Origin: Symbiodinium natans
Lineage: Eukaryota > Sar > Dinophyceae > Suessiales > Symbiodiniaceae
Assembly: GCA_905221605.1 (NCBI GenBank)
Contig: CAJNDS010002659.1
Coordinates: 276,296 to 325,465 of the forward strand
Direction of reading: 5' to 3'
DNA: 49,170 nucleotides
Under the pieces are notes generated by a model. That model was given only the letters and a program-made list of their open reading frames with translations. It was not told where the DNA came from and searched no databases. This document shows, piece by piece, positions 1 to 10,339 of this stretch; within the stretch, counting starts at the first letter, position 1, and every line of letters begins with the position of its first letter. The translations under genes and the position numbers were made by a program.

Positions 1-4
1 AGAG

Positions 5-50
<46 letters not shown>

Positions 51-222
51 CGAGAGCATAGAGAGCGAGCAAGAGAGACGAAGAGAGAGAGAGATAGAGA
101 CGCGCGAGAGAGCAGGCAAGGGAGAGAGAGAGAGAGACGGAAGAGAGAGAGCGAGGAGAGAGACGGCAAGAGGATAACAAGAGAGAGCGAAGCGAGCAAG
201 CGAGAACAGAGGAGCAAGAGAG

Positions 223-267
<45 letters not shown>

Positions 268-612
268 AAGATAGGGGGGCGAGGAATAAAGGGGGGAGAG
301 AGAGAGGAGAGAGGAGAGAGAGACAGAGAAAGAGAGAGAGAGAAGTAGAGAAGAGAGAGAGCGAAAGGGGAGAGAAGAGAGAGGAAAAAGGGGAGAGAGA
401 AGACGAGCGAGAGAGAGGAGAGAGAGAGAGAGAGAGAGTCAAGAGAGAGAGAGAGAGACAGAGAAGAGAGAGAGAGGAGAGAGGAGAGAGAGAGAGTATG
501 AGAGAGGGAGAGAGGAGAGAGAACGAAAGACCACAGAGAAAGATGAGAGAGAGCAAGCGAGAGAAAAGAGCGAGAGAGGAAGAGAGAGAGAGAGCGAGAG
601 AGAGCGACGAGA

Positions 613-662
<50 letters not shown>

Positions 663-761
663 AGGGAGGACAGAGAGAGGAGAAGGAGAGCGGAGGAAAG
701 AGGAGAGAGAGGAGAGAGAGAGAGAAGAGAGAGAGAGACGAGAAAGAAAAGAGAGAAAGAG

Positions 762-817
<56 letters not shown>

Positions 818-830
818 AAGACAAAGAGAG
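1..830. repeat. GA-rich low-complexity tract
   Basis: Almost pure purine DNA of GA dinucleotides with scattered interruptions. The Arg/Glu-rich frame at 498-884 is a translation of this repeat and I do not regard it as a gene. Confidence 0.95.
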
Positions 831-1984
831 GCCGGGTCCGGGCGGGCGCTGGTGTCTGGACAACCCGACGCGAGCAAAGTGTGATTGTTAATCTGGGCTT
901 GCAGATTTGTTGTGGCTTGGGTTGCAGATTTGTTGCGACTGGTTTTTTGGTTTGCCGATTTTTTGCGGCTTGGGTTGCAAGCTATGGCTATGGCTAGCCA
1001 CAACACATCTGCAAACAATCGGCAAAACGTCTGCAACCCCAGACACAACCCTGGCTGCAAATCCCCCAAAGGGCCCAGTGGTTCATCTAAGAAGGCCCTG
1101 AAAACCTACACCTGCAAAGAATCCGCAATAATTCTACAGCAAGAATATTTAATGGGTTTTATAATAACCGTGTGGCTGATTCTTGTATAAATCCGTATAT
1201 AGTTCCAATATATTGTTGATTGTCTTGTCGGTTCCTAAGTTATCCGGTTCCTGCTCGACATCGCATGGTCTCTCGACCAGGGCTTGGCCTCGCAGGTAGA
1301 AATAATCAAACGCACGAAGGTCCCAGATATCCGCAAAGCGTTGTGTGCGCCCATGTCATTTGCTCAAAGCGGCGTGTTCTTATCGGAGATGATCCCGAGG
1401 CCCCAGTGCAAAGGCCGCGTGGGCAAGGTTGCGCGATGATGTTCTTTGGTCTTCAGCGCGGCCAAGCTGCAATGGACTGGGGACACCGTTTTGACCGCAT
1501 CTCGTCAACCTCCCTCACGCAATGGACGCTCTCCGCTGCTTCTTGCACGTTGCGCATCGTGATTCTTCGGCGCCCCCACACGTGTGAGCTTCCAAGACAG
1601 AGCTGCGTTTTGCGCGGCAGGGGGACTCCAAATGGACATCGTTACGCCCAATGTTCGCAAGCTTGAGGCCCTTGATTTCTTGATTTGCGCAGTTGTTGCC
1701 TGATGAGCAGAGACCCAGGTCTTGTTTAAGGTGTGACATTTCTGAGGCTGGTGTGGCTCGCCGAGCGCCCTGGGCCAATCCCACTTTGCTCTCGCCCGCG
1801 CATGACGAAGCGCTTGCGTCAGCTGAAGGAGGACAGAGGAAGCAGTTGGTCCGATGGCGCTCTTGGCGTCGCACATTTTCAATGACACATTACAAGGATC
1901 GTCGCCCTCGACCCAAACACCGGGCCTCAAGTACTAGATTGAGACTTTCAGTCTCTCAACCGCAGTGGCTGATTGCTTGGTCAA
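831..1984. other. Unassigned stretch, no supported gene
   Basis: Unique-looking sequence. At 890-1000 a short motif of the form TTGCAGATTTGTTG is repeated loosely. Frames of up to 148 codons occur on both strands, but none has a recognisable domain and they overlap each other. I see no supported gene. Confidence 0.5.
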
Positions 1985-2590
1985 GCTGAAAGAGCTGTTT
2001 GGCGCGAGCTATTTGTTCAAGTTCAAACAGCTGTTTTGGCGCCAGCCATTTTGTCCAGTTCAAATCGCCGGAGCTATCTGGTGAAGTTCAAAGAGCTGTT
2101 TTGGCGCGAGCTATAGGGTCAAACCACCCTCTTTGAGGGGACAGGTTCTGGAGCTACGACTACGTTAATTGCCAGCATAGGTTTTTGGACGTCTTGAGCT
2201 AGCTATTCAAGGTTTTTCCCAACTCTGCTTGCTCGTCGAAAATGGTTCAAGTTCAACGAGTTGTGTTGGCGCGAGCTGTTTCAAGTTCAAAGAGCTGCTT
2301 CGGCGCGAGCTGTTTGGTCAAGTTCAAAGTTTTTTTGGCACGAGCTATTCGGTCAAGTTCAACAGCTGTTTGTGGCGCGAGCTTTTCTGGTCAAGTTCAA
2401 AACTGTTTTGGCGCGAGCTATTTGGTCAAGTTCAAAGAGCTGCGTTGGCGCGAGCTTTTCTGCTCAAGTTCAACGAACTGTTTTGGCGTGAGCTCTTTGG
2501 TCAAATTCAACAAGTCGTTTTGGCAAGTTCAAAAAACTGTTTTGGCGCGAGCTATTTGGTCAAATCCATGGAGCTGTGTTGGTGCGAGAC
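1985..2590. repeat. Minisatellite, unit about 37 bp
   Basis: Tandem, diverged copies of a unit of about 37 bp built on the phrases GAGCTGTTTTGGCGCGAGC and TATTTGGTCAAGTTCAAA. Copies vary by substitutions and small indels. Open frames across it (2229-2913) are by-products of the repeat. Confidence 0.9.
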
Positions 2591-2930
2591 ACGGTACGAC
2601 ACGAGGACATGACACGAAGACGCGACACGAGGACACGGCGCGAGGACACGACGCAAGGCGACGCAAGGACACGGCGGACACGGCACAAGGACACGACATA
2701 AGGACACGGCGCGAAGACGAAGACACGATACGACACGAAACGACACGAAGACACGACACCAGGACACGACACAAGGACACAACACAAAGACACGACACGA
2801 TGCGAAGAGGGGTCGGGGGGGAGGTTGGGGGGGGGGGGGTTGGGGAGGGGGTGTTGGGGGGGGGTGGGTTCACATGTGAGCGGGGGGGGGGGGTGGGGGG
2901 CATGGTCGACTGAAGGGTGGGGGGGTCCCT
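2590..2930. repeat. GACACGAG-type minisatellite and G-rich tail
   Basis: Short tandem units of 8 to 11 bp built on GACACGAGGAC run to about 2805, then a strongly G-skewed tract with G runs to about 2930. It directly follows the 37-bp minisatellite. Confidence 0.9.
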
Positions 2931-4040
2931 GACCACGAACCTTGGCTTTTCGGAGTCTTGCAATACAATATGCCGAATATAGCACAACGCACTTTTGGTC
3001 TCAAAAAAGGACAGTTTTCGGAAGGAATGTATAATTTCTGTTTGTTTACAAAGAACGCGTTAGCACTAATTTCGACTGCGAAAAAACATCAAGAATCACA
3101 AAACCCAAACTTGCCTGCGAAATTCAAGTTTGGATTTTGGGACTTTTGGATGTTGGGAATTAAAGTGCACAGAAGCAAACAAAGCACCAAAAACATAAAA
3201 CGGCAGCAACATGTATAAGAACCAAAATAAAATGGCGTTTCATTTTTTCTGAATCTTCTGTAGGGCCAGGCAATCTATTTTCAAAGGGGGTAGCCCAACA
3301 GCTTCGCCGATTCCATATCAAACCAAGGGATTGATCCCTGGGGATAATGCGTCAACGGAAGCTTGCACCCCAAGCCTTACCTTATATAAACCTGAAATAA
3401 GAAGCCTGAGGCCTGAAATGAGGTAGGCTGAAGGGGTCATGCTGCCCGGCCCAAAACGATTATGTTCGAGCAGTTAGTGAACTGGCGCAGGCTGCCGTGC
3501 CACTGGCAGGGCTGCAAAAGTTTCAGCCCTTACGGGTGAAGTTTTTGTCAGCTTGGCTTGTGGACCGGGTTGGGCTTTACAGTTCTTAGCCATTAAACTT
3601 TGGGCTACCCAGCAGCTTTCGTACAGGAGACAACCTATGAAGGTGAAGACGGGCCATGGTTGATAGTGATCAGTACCCTATTCTTTTATTGTTTTGCTAT
3701 CTCTATCTTTCTTGCCTTCTTCTCATAGTTTCCAGGGGCTGGGACGTGCCTTTTGTTCGAAACAGGCATGAGTCACCCTTCTCAGTACGCTATTTCGCGA
3801 AACTGCCGCATTCGTAGCTCTTGCAGGAACCGCCAAAAGCCAGGTAGGCCCTTGGGACATGTTAAAATGTTCCCTTGTTGGGTTTAAGAGGATCATATTC
3901 AGGAATAGCTTTCAGAGGGCTTTCAGGGCCATCCTAGAAAGCCGTGTGGGCCCTGGCCCAAAAAACCCTAGCCGCCTCATAAGATCTCCAGCCAATGAGG
4001 CCGAAGTTGTCAAGCTTAAGCAGACGCAAAGTTTTAGACA
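2931..4040. other. Unassigned stretch with a short inverted repeat
   Basis: No supported gene. GGGTAGCCCAA at about 3289 and its complement TTGGGCTACCC at about 3601 could bound a small element of about 320 bp, but the arms are only 11 bp. The frame at 3859-4113 runs into the telomere-like array and is not convincing. Confidence 0.4.
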
Positions 4041-4048
4041 AAACCTTA

Positions 4049-4210
4049 GAGTTGAGGGGTTTAGGGTTAGGGGTTTAGGGTTTAGGGTTCAGGGTTTAGG
4101 GTTTAGGGTTTAGGGTTTAGGGTTTAGGGTTTAGGGTTTAGGGTTTAGGGTTTAGGGTTTAGGGTTTAGGGTTTAGGGTTTAGGGTTCATGGTTTAGGGC
4201 TTAGGGGGTC
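4049..4210. repeat. TTTAGGG array
   Basis: About 20 head-to-tail copies of the plant-type telomere heptamer in the G-strand orientation on the plus strand, with a few variants (TTCAGGG, TTAGGG). Interstitial, flanked by non-telomeric sequence on both sides. Confidence 0.95.
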
Positions 4211-4252
4211 CGAGGTCCGAACATAAGACTCAATATGCTACCAAGCCCGCAG

Positions 4253-4312
4253 GGCATGCAGATTGAGATGGAGCTGTATGAGGGCAAAGTCATCGATCTG
4301 CTGGTGCCCGGG
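4253..4312 (+). CDS. Exon-like island, unrecognised gene
   Basis: The sequence CCGCAG precedes a 60-bp open stretch that reads GMQIEMELYEGKVIDLLVPG and ends before GTTTTT. The codon use, the AG|G acceptor and the clean in-phase length match the splice grammar proven in the eS4 gene of this window. I do not recognise the protein. It could join the islands at 5570 and 6199, but phases alone cannot prove that. Confidence 0.4.
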
Positions 4313-4318
4313 GTTTTT

Positions 4319-4600
4319 CGGGTTTAGGGTTTAGGGTTTAGGGTTTAGGGTTTAGGATTTAGGGTTTAGGGTTTAGGGTTTAGGGTTAGGGATGCTAAGG
4401 GTCTTTGGGGGAGGGGGGGGGGGGGGGGGGAGATCCATTTTAGGGGGTCCCTTATAATCGTAAACACCCCCCCCCTTTTTGGGTTGTGGGCAGAACTAGG
4501 GCTTCCGCTTGGGGGATGTTAGGGTTTTACGATGTGGTTTAGGGTTTAGGGTTTAAGGTTTAGGGTTTAGGGTTTAGGGTTTAGGGTTTAGGGTAGGATG
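4319..4600. repeat. TTTAGGG arrays with G-rich spacer
   Basis: Two G-strand heptamer arrays (about 4319-4394 and 4530-4600) separated by a stretch with a 22-base G run, a C run and a fragment of the form GGGGGTCCCTTATAATCGTAAAC. That fragment recurs near 6580, 15125 and 32400. Confidence 0.9.
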
Positions 4601-4773
4601 TCGAAAGTTCAAGGACGATAATTACCCGCCAACCCATTTTCCTAGGCCCCAGGCCGGCTGATGGACTGTCGGTTGGCAGAAGCCCTCAACCCTAAACCCT
4701 AAACCCCATACCCCATACCCTATACCCTATACCCTATAAACAGCAAACCCTATAAACCCTAAATCATTATTTC

Positions 4774-4866
4774 TTGGGATGTTCCCCCTTCTACTAACAG
4801 TCCTTAATAGGGATGATAATAGGGGAGTACGATGATCCCTACTAAGGACTGTTAGTATAGGGCACG
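4774..4866. mobile_element. MITE-like element, TTGGGATGTTCC family
   Basis: About 93 bp bounded by imperfect inverted repeats: TTGGGATGTTCCCCCTT and CTAACAGTCCTTAATAGGGAT on the left, ATCCCTACTAAGGACTGTTAG on the right. The core is AT-rich. Related copies lie at 18158, 24056 and 30026. No coding capacity, so a non-autonomous inverted-repeat element is the likely reading. Confidence 0.6.
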
Positions 4867-5569
4867 AGGGTCATCTTTTTTGAGCTCCTTATTCTTTCAA
4901 GCATGCCCCGTTGTAAGAAGAAGCTACCGACGAGGGGCATCCTTTTATGGACACACTGAGGACCGGAAGTGAGGATGAGGGGACTGTTCTGAACTTGGGT
5001 GCAGGTTAGAGACGGCGTAACTGGAAGATCCGGGACCAGTGTGTTTCGAGTGCTTTGGGGAGTTTCGGGAGAACCTCAACAGGCCTGAGGCTTAGGGCAT
5101 CCCTGCATAGCGAAAGGTACCAGAGGACATCATCATGGAGGTGGCCGAAGTGGTGTCTGCCAAAGACAGCGGGAAGGCTCGCAGATGAGTTTCGCAGCGC
5201 GTAGATCAATAGACTCGGGACCTTGAGCATTCCGGGCTATGCCTTCCCTGCAGTTCTTTGAGCCCTACACCCTGCACGCAGGTACGACAAAAACCTATTT
5301 GAGAGCACTGCTTTGCTTTTTGATTCCGAGAGCATGCGACACAGATTTGTCAGGGTCCTAGGGAACGGGATTCAGGCTGTTTAAGGGACCCTAACCCTTC
5401 ACAGTGAGTCTAGGATGTCCATCGGGTCATCCAGGCTAGCGGCTAGCGTTGAGCAGGCGTCACTATTCAAAGGCCTTGTTCCTTGCTATCCTAAAACCCT
5501 AAACCCTAAACCCTAAGCCGGAATCCCGAAACCCCAAACCCTAAACCGGAATCCCGAAACCCTTGTCAG

Positions 5570-5626
5570 GATTGCCTGGTCACCCTCGAGAATGGCGTCA
5601 ACAGGCAAGCGCCTGCGTACATCAAG
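5570..5626 (+). CDS. Exon-like island, unrecognised gene
   Basis: TTGTCAG precedes 57 bp that read DCLVTLENGVNRQAPAYIK and end at AAG followed by GC, the commonest donor in this window. Its length is a whole number of codons, and the amino-acid mix looks like protein. No family recognised. Confidence 0.4.
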
Positions 5627-5741
5627 GCGCCTCTCGAGCTTCGAAAGCACTGAACCCTACCTTAGCGGCTTGGGGGGGTTTTCGAGTTGAGGGTTTCGGG
5701 ACGAGCACTCAACTCAGAACTCAGGGCTATATAAAAATAAA

Positions 5742-5746
5742 AATAG

Positions 5747-5782
<36 letters not shown>

Positions 5783-5958
5783 TTATTTATTTATTTGTAT
5801 TTATATTTATACTTATATTTATATTTATATATTTATATATTTATTTATATATTTATTTATATATTTATTTTTATATTTATTTTTATATTTATTTTTATAT
5901 TTATTTTTATATTTATTTTTATATTTATTTATATATTTATTTATATATTTATTTATAT
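5742..5958. repeat. TA and TTTA/TTTTA microsatellite
   Basis: AT dinucleotides pass into ATTT and ATTTTT-type units. The Tyr/Ile-rich frame over it (5563-5982) is an artefact. Confidence 0.95.
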
Positions 5959-6198
5959 AGGGTTTTAGGGATTAGCGTTTAGGGTATTGCGTTGAGGGCT
6001 TAGTGTCTAGCCTAAACCTTATACACCCTAAACCCTAAACCCTAAATAGTTCTTTGCCATGGGGTGCGCCCTCGGGTTCACAGGGATTGAAGGGCCCATA
6101 GTATCTTTCAATCTTGCTTAAAGGCTGTCTCTGCTCCCTCTGATGCCAGGATTTAGGGTCTTGGGCTTAGGGCTTAGGGAACCCGACAGCGGATTTCA

Positions 6199-6255
6199 GG
6201 CAGGCGACAGGGTCCTCATAAACAAGAAGACCTTCGAGATTCAGAAGCGCGTGGA
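6199..6255 (+). CDS. Exon-like island, unrecognised gene
   Basis: GGATTTCAG precedes a short open stretch reading AGDRVLINKKTFEIQKRV, followed by GACTGAG (a possible GA donor or stop). Lysine-rich, protein-like composition. It may belong with the islands at 4253 and 5570. Confidence 0.35.
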
Positions 6256-6749
6256 CTGAGCCCAGAAGGAGGCGGTTAGAATTGGGTAGCTATTCAGGCT
6301 TATCAGGGTAACATATATGGAATAATACATATATATATATGTATATATATATATATACATAGTAGACATATGGGGTTTATAGGCTGCCGGCTTGACTTTG
6401 GGGTTTAGAGGGGACTTTCTAGCGCCAACCGAAGTTTTCTTCAGCACCCCTTCGCTGCGGAGGTTTGTGCTTTCTTCTGCCCCATTTCTCTTCTGCGCAG
6501 AAGGCTCCTCCAGACAGAAGATATTTGGGGGTTTACCATATTTGGGGTACCTTATTGGGATGTCTGTTTTTTGGGGGGTCCCCTACTTCGTAAACCCACA
6601 TGTCGTGAAGACATGGATTTTACCTGGTGTCAAAGCGTTGTTCCAGGTCTTGGGGCTGTAGGCATTGTAGAGAGAGCAGGATCCCTCAACCCTAAACCCT
6701 AAATCGTAAACCCTAAACCCCAAACCCCAAACCCTAAAGGAGGAACCTG

Positions 6750-6882
6750 CATGCACACCAACATGAACTCAGGCTACCGAAGGAACAAGCGGCTGCGGAA
6801 GCAATCGCGCCCATGCCTGCCTTAACTACCCCTGTGTTGAGTTGTGATGATCCTAAGTTGACGGTGCTCCCAACTTATCGGG
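6750..6882 (+). CDS. Exon-like island, unrecognised gene
   Basis: An open stretch between two telomere-like tracts. It contains the phrases LPKEQAAAEAIAPMPALTT and LSCDDPKLTVLPTYR and closes as the sequence becomes GGGTTTAGGG. No family recognised and the exon ends are uncertain. Confidence 0.3.
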
Positions 6883-6937
6883 TTTAGGGTTTAGGGTTTA
6901 AGGTTTAAGGTTTAGGGTCACTGTACAGCTCAGGCAA

Positions 6938-7860
6938 TTGCGGCAAACGATTGACCACATGATTGTCACACACACCTTTCTTTCACTCAGCAAACCCGGT
7001 CTCTGGGTCCCCCCAAATGTGCAAAGGGACAGGGATACCCACACCCTGAACTTCCAGAATCGTCATGTGGATCCCTTTCATGTGCAGCCTAAGCTTCACA
7101 GGGCAGCGCATTGTTGCGCAACTGCTGCCGCATCGAGCGCTTGTGAATCTGCCTGCTTGCGTGGCGTCGCGAAGAAAAGCGACTTGGACTGTGAGGGCCA
7201 GTGACTGCCAGTGCTTTGTGATTTTGTCCTTGTAGGGACTTGGGAAAGTCGGGGTCTCCCTCCAATGGCGCCTTCACCGCCATTCCGAGAATGTACCTCA
7301 GTAGCTGGTGTGAAGCATGGTTATCCTGAATCCGATACCCCAAGCCCCTTGAACCCTACCGAACTCCTGCATTGATGGCTTCATGAGCGAGTCAGTGTAG
7401 CTTTAAGCTTTGGGCCTTCATTCGCAGTGCGGGAAGGCGAAGCGAAGAAGCCTTGTGAACGCGGGGACTCCCTCCCACACTCGAGCCAGACAGAGCCATG
7501 GATATCGGTGAAGTCCTCTGGTCCCAGTGCGTCCATGGTTCCAGTGTGGGCGTTGAATGGTGTTGAGGTAGGGTTGAAGGCTTACAAGTAAAAAAGAGCT
7601 CATACAGGCCCCGTGCTCCAAGCTCTATAGCAGAAGACTTCTTATAACATTGCACACCTCTCTGTATATACGACCCTGAAAGGCCTTCTAGCGCATCTGT
7701 GGGCTTTCCTGGAGCTTTTGTAGGCGCACCTGGGATCCAACGCTGACAACGACGACATGGTCTGCGCCCCAGTTGTGCCTACACGCTCTGGTCTATAGGG
7801 TAAACCCAAACCTCTCCAAAAGTCCACGAAACAACCAGGTCTTTTACGTGCCTGCTTCCT
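6938..7860. other. Unassigned stretch
   Basis: Several short frames occur on both strands, with no domain that I recognise. No telomere-like tract lies here. Some of it (about 7088-7205) reads open after a CAG acceptor, but I cannot choose a frame. Confidence 0.4.
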
Positions 7861-7861
7861 A

Positions 7862-8074
7862 ATGGCATTAATAAAAGTAACAGCAATACCAATGGTAATG
7901 GTCATAGTAATAGTAATAGTAATAGCAATAGTAACAGTAATGGTACTAGCAGGAATTGAAATGTTAATGGTAATTGTAATGGTAATAATAATAACAATCA
8001 TAATAGTAATATTTTTTGTAATCGCAAGAGCAAGAGCAATAGCAATAGTAATAGTACAGTAGTAGTAGTAGTAG

Positions 8075-8126
<52 letters not shown>

Positions 8127-8499
8127 GCCACGACTACTACTAGTACTAGTAATAGTAATAGAAATAGTAATAGTAATAGTAATAGCAATAGTAATAGTAA
8201 TAGTAATAGTAATAGTAATATTAAATAGCAATAGTAATAGTAAATAGCAATAGTAATAGTAATAGCAATAGTAATGGTAAGTGCACTAGTAATAATGCTA
8301 GTACTAGTACTAGTAGTAGTAATAGTAATAGTAATAGTAATAGTAATAGTAGTACGAATAGTAATAGTAATCGTAATAGTTATAGTTATAGTAATAGGAA
8401 TTGCAATTGTACTGGAGTAGCAATAGCAATAGCAATAGCAATAGTAATAGTAGTAGTAATAGCAATAGCAATAGTAATCGTAATCGTAGTAGTAGTAAC

Positions 8500-8577
<78 letters not shown>

Positions 8578-8624
8578 TAGTAGTAGTGGTAGTGGTAGTG
8601 GTAGTGGTAGTGGTAGTGGTACTT

Positions 8625-8655
<31 letters not shown>

Positions 8656-8690
8656 AAGAAATAGTACGAAGTCATAGTCATAGTCATAGT
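7862..8690. repeat. AATAGT/TAG microsatellite block
   Basis: About 830 bp of interlaced trinucleotide and hexanucleotide repeats: AATAGT-type flanks, a TAC block that mirrors an adjacent TAG block, then a pure TAG run and a TAGTGG run. Frames here give poly-Tyr, poly-Ser, poly-Leu or poly-Val and are not genes. Confidence 0.95.
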
Positions 8691-9840
8691 CATGGGAGGG
8701 GTGGCTTGGTTGGGGAGGGTTAACTTGCAAGGAACTTGGAGGTTTTGCTGAAGTCGAAGGCGCAGCTTGGTTTAGTCTGACGGGCTATTTGTTTGGCGCG
8801 CATAGACCCCCCTTACCTTTCTCTGGACGCCATAGGCACATTCGGGTGACATGGGCTTATTGCAGGAGGATGTTCTGTGGGGAGTTGAACCATGGGCCTT
8901 AATGGAACAGTCTGCAGACTTCAAGGTCCAAGACTTACAATTGCATCCTAACCTCTCGGTTGGATTCGCTCAGGAAAGCTTCGACTGAGGCAGCACCTTG
9001 CGCCGAAGGCAGCTTGTGAAAGCTGCGTCTGATAAAAGATGTCAAACCACCTCGCCAAGCTGCTCTTCAATGTCCGCATGTCACTAATGACCTTCTCTTT
9101 TATGCCTCAAAAGTTAACACCCCAGAGCCCTATCCCCAGACATGACTTGTATAGAACAGGAATGCATAGAGAAGCAAACGAACAAACAAACATGTGTCTA
9201 GTACATAGCATGCAATTGTGTAACCTTTTTCTTATATATATATATATGTATACATAGTCTATCGTAGACATAATACTAGAGCTTGTCTTAAAGGCATCAA
9301 CCTCGCACAGAGCTAATGCAATTTCAAGGCCTGTGGTGAAAGAGCTTAGGGTTTGCCTTTCTGGGCTGGAGCAAGAGGAGGTTGGGGGCTTGTAGCTTTT
9401 GAACTCTTGCGGTGACGGGATATAGGGTTGTTGGTTTTAGGCTTCAAACTCTCACCTCACCCGGTTGAGCAGAAGTCACGCCTTCAGCAACCAAAGCCAC
9501 GAAGTTATGAAACGATGGCTGTTTTAGCAGCTCGTGCCGTGATTTGGCGGGGGTGCCTTGTTTGTGCACATGTCGGAGGAGTCCCCTAAAACCCATGTAG
9601 TACTACAGTGCGCTGGGCCTAACCCCAAACCTCATAAGCCCAAAGCACCAATTAAAGCCCTCGAAATTCGAACCCTTAATGAAACCCGAGATAGACGAGT
9701 CCTCCCAAGCTTTAAAGCCTCAACCCATAAACCACCTCCGCTGTCTGCCTGCCCTTGCCTGGCTCCGACAGCGGGCTTCGCGCGCCTTCCCTCCCAGAAC
9801 GATCATACCGGACCAATCAGCTGACTTAAGATCCTTGGCT
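8691..9840. other. Unassigned stretch
   Basis: Non-repetitive DNA with small frames of up to 88 codons and no recognisable domain. I see no supported gene. Confidence 0.4.
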
Positions 9841-9846
9841 GGAGGG

Positions 9847-9898
9847 GTTTAGGGTTTTGGGTTTTGGGTTTTGGGTTTTGGGTTTTGGGTTTTGGGGG
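9847..9898. repeat. TTTTGGG variant telomere-like array
   Basis: Seven or so units of GGGTTTT rather than GGGTTTA, a variant of the local heptamer. A second such array lies at 16011-16080. Confidence 0.9.
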
Positions 9899-10067
9899 GT
9901 GTGCCCTCCCAGATCTTAACTGTAAGCCTCCCTGAGCGTTGACCCGAGGCGCAATCCTAGAGCTGAGGCCAAGAAGCCGAATCCAGCGATTCAAGGCAGT
10001 TTCAATGCAGGGCACCCTTTCAACCCCAAACCCGGTTCAGCGCAGAGTGGGGTGGGGAGAGGGGGGT

Positions 10068-10101
<34 letters not shown>

Positions 10102-10300
10102 GTGCAGGCGCACACAAGCCCTGGGCCCTTTATAGTCAGGTACATGTATGGTTCATACCATATTTGCTATAATATACTCTATAATACTATATAATAATAC
10201 TATATAAGACGATATAAGACGATATAAGTGTAGTGATATTTCACGTGACCCCCGCCCACCGGGGCACGATTATGTGTCGATGCTGAGGACTGAGGACATC

Positions 10301-10339
10301 ATGGCCCGGGGTATCATCAAGCACCTGAAGCGCATGTAT
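10301..10339 (+). CDS. RPS4: eS4 exon 1
   Basis: Encodes [13 protein letters not shown], equal to the conserved MARGPKKHLKR start with II in place of PK. It ends TAT before GCTGCT. AT-rich DNA (about 10145-10235) lies upstream. A trans-spliced leader acceptor is expected in a dinoflagellate but I cannot place it. Confidence 0.85.

Noticed and set aside
498-884. 128-codon Arg/Glu-rich frame
   Set aside because: It is a translation of GA-repeat DNA.
2041-2070. Possible dinoflagellate spliced-leader fragment (GCCATTTTG)
   Set aside because: Only nine bases match and it lies in a minisatellite. I found no convincing spliced-leader sequence in the window.
1985-2590. CRISPR-like array
   Set aside because: The units are contiguous and diverged with no unique spacers, and the window is eukaryotic.
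4049-4210. A true chromosome end
   Set aside because: Arrays occur in both orientations, with genes on both sides, throughout the window, so they are interstitial.
7964-8730. Poly-Tyr, poly-Leu, poly-Ser and poly-Val frames
   Set aside because: They come from trinucleotide repeats, which stay open in several frames at once.
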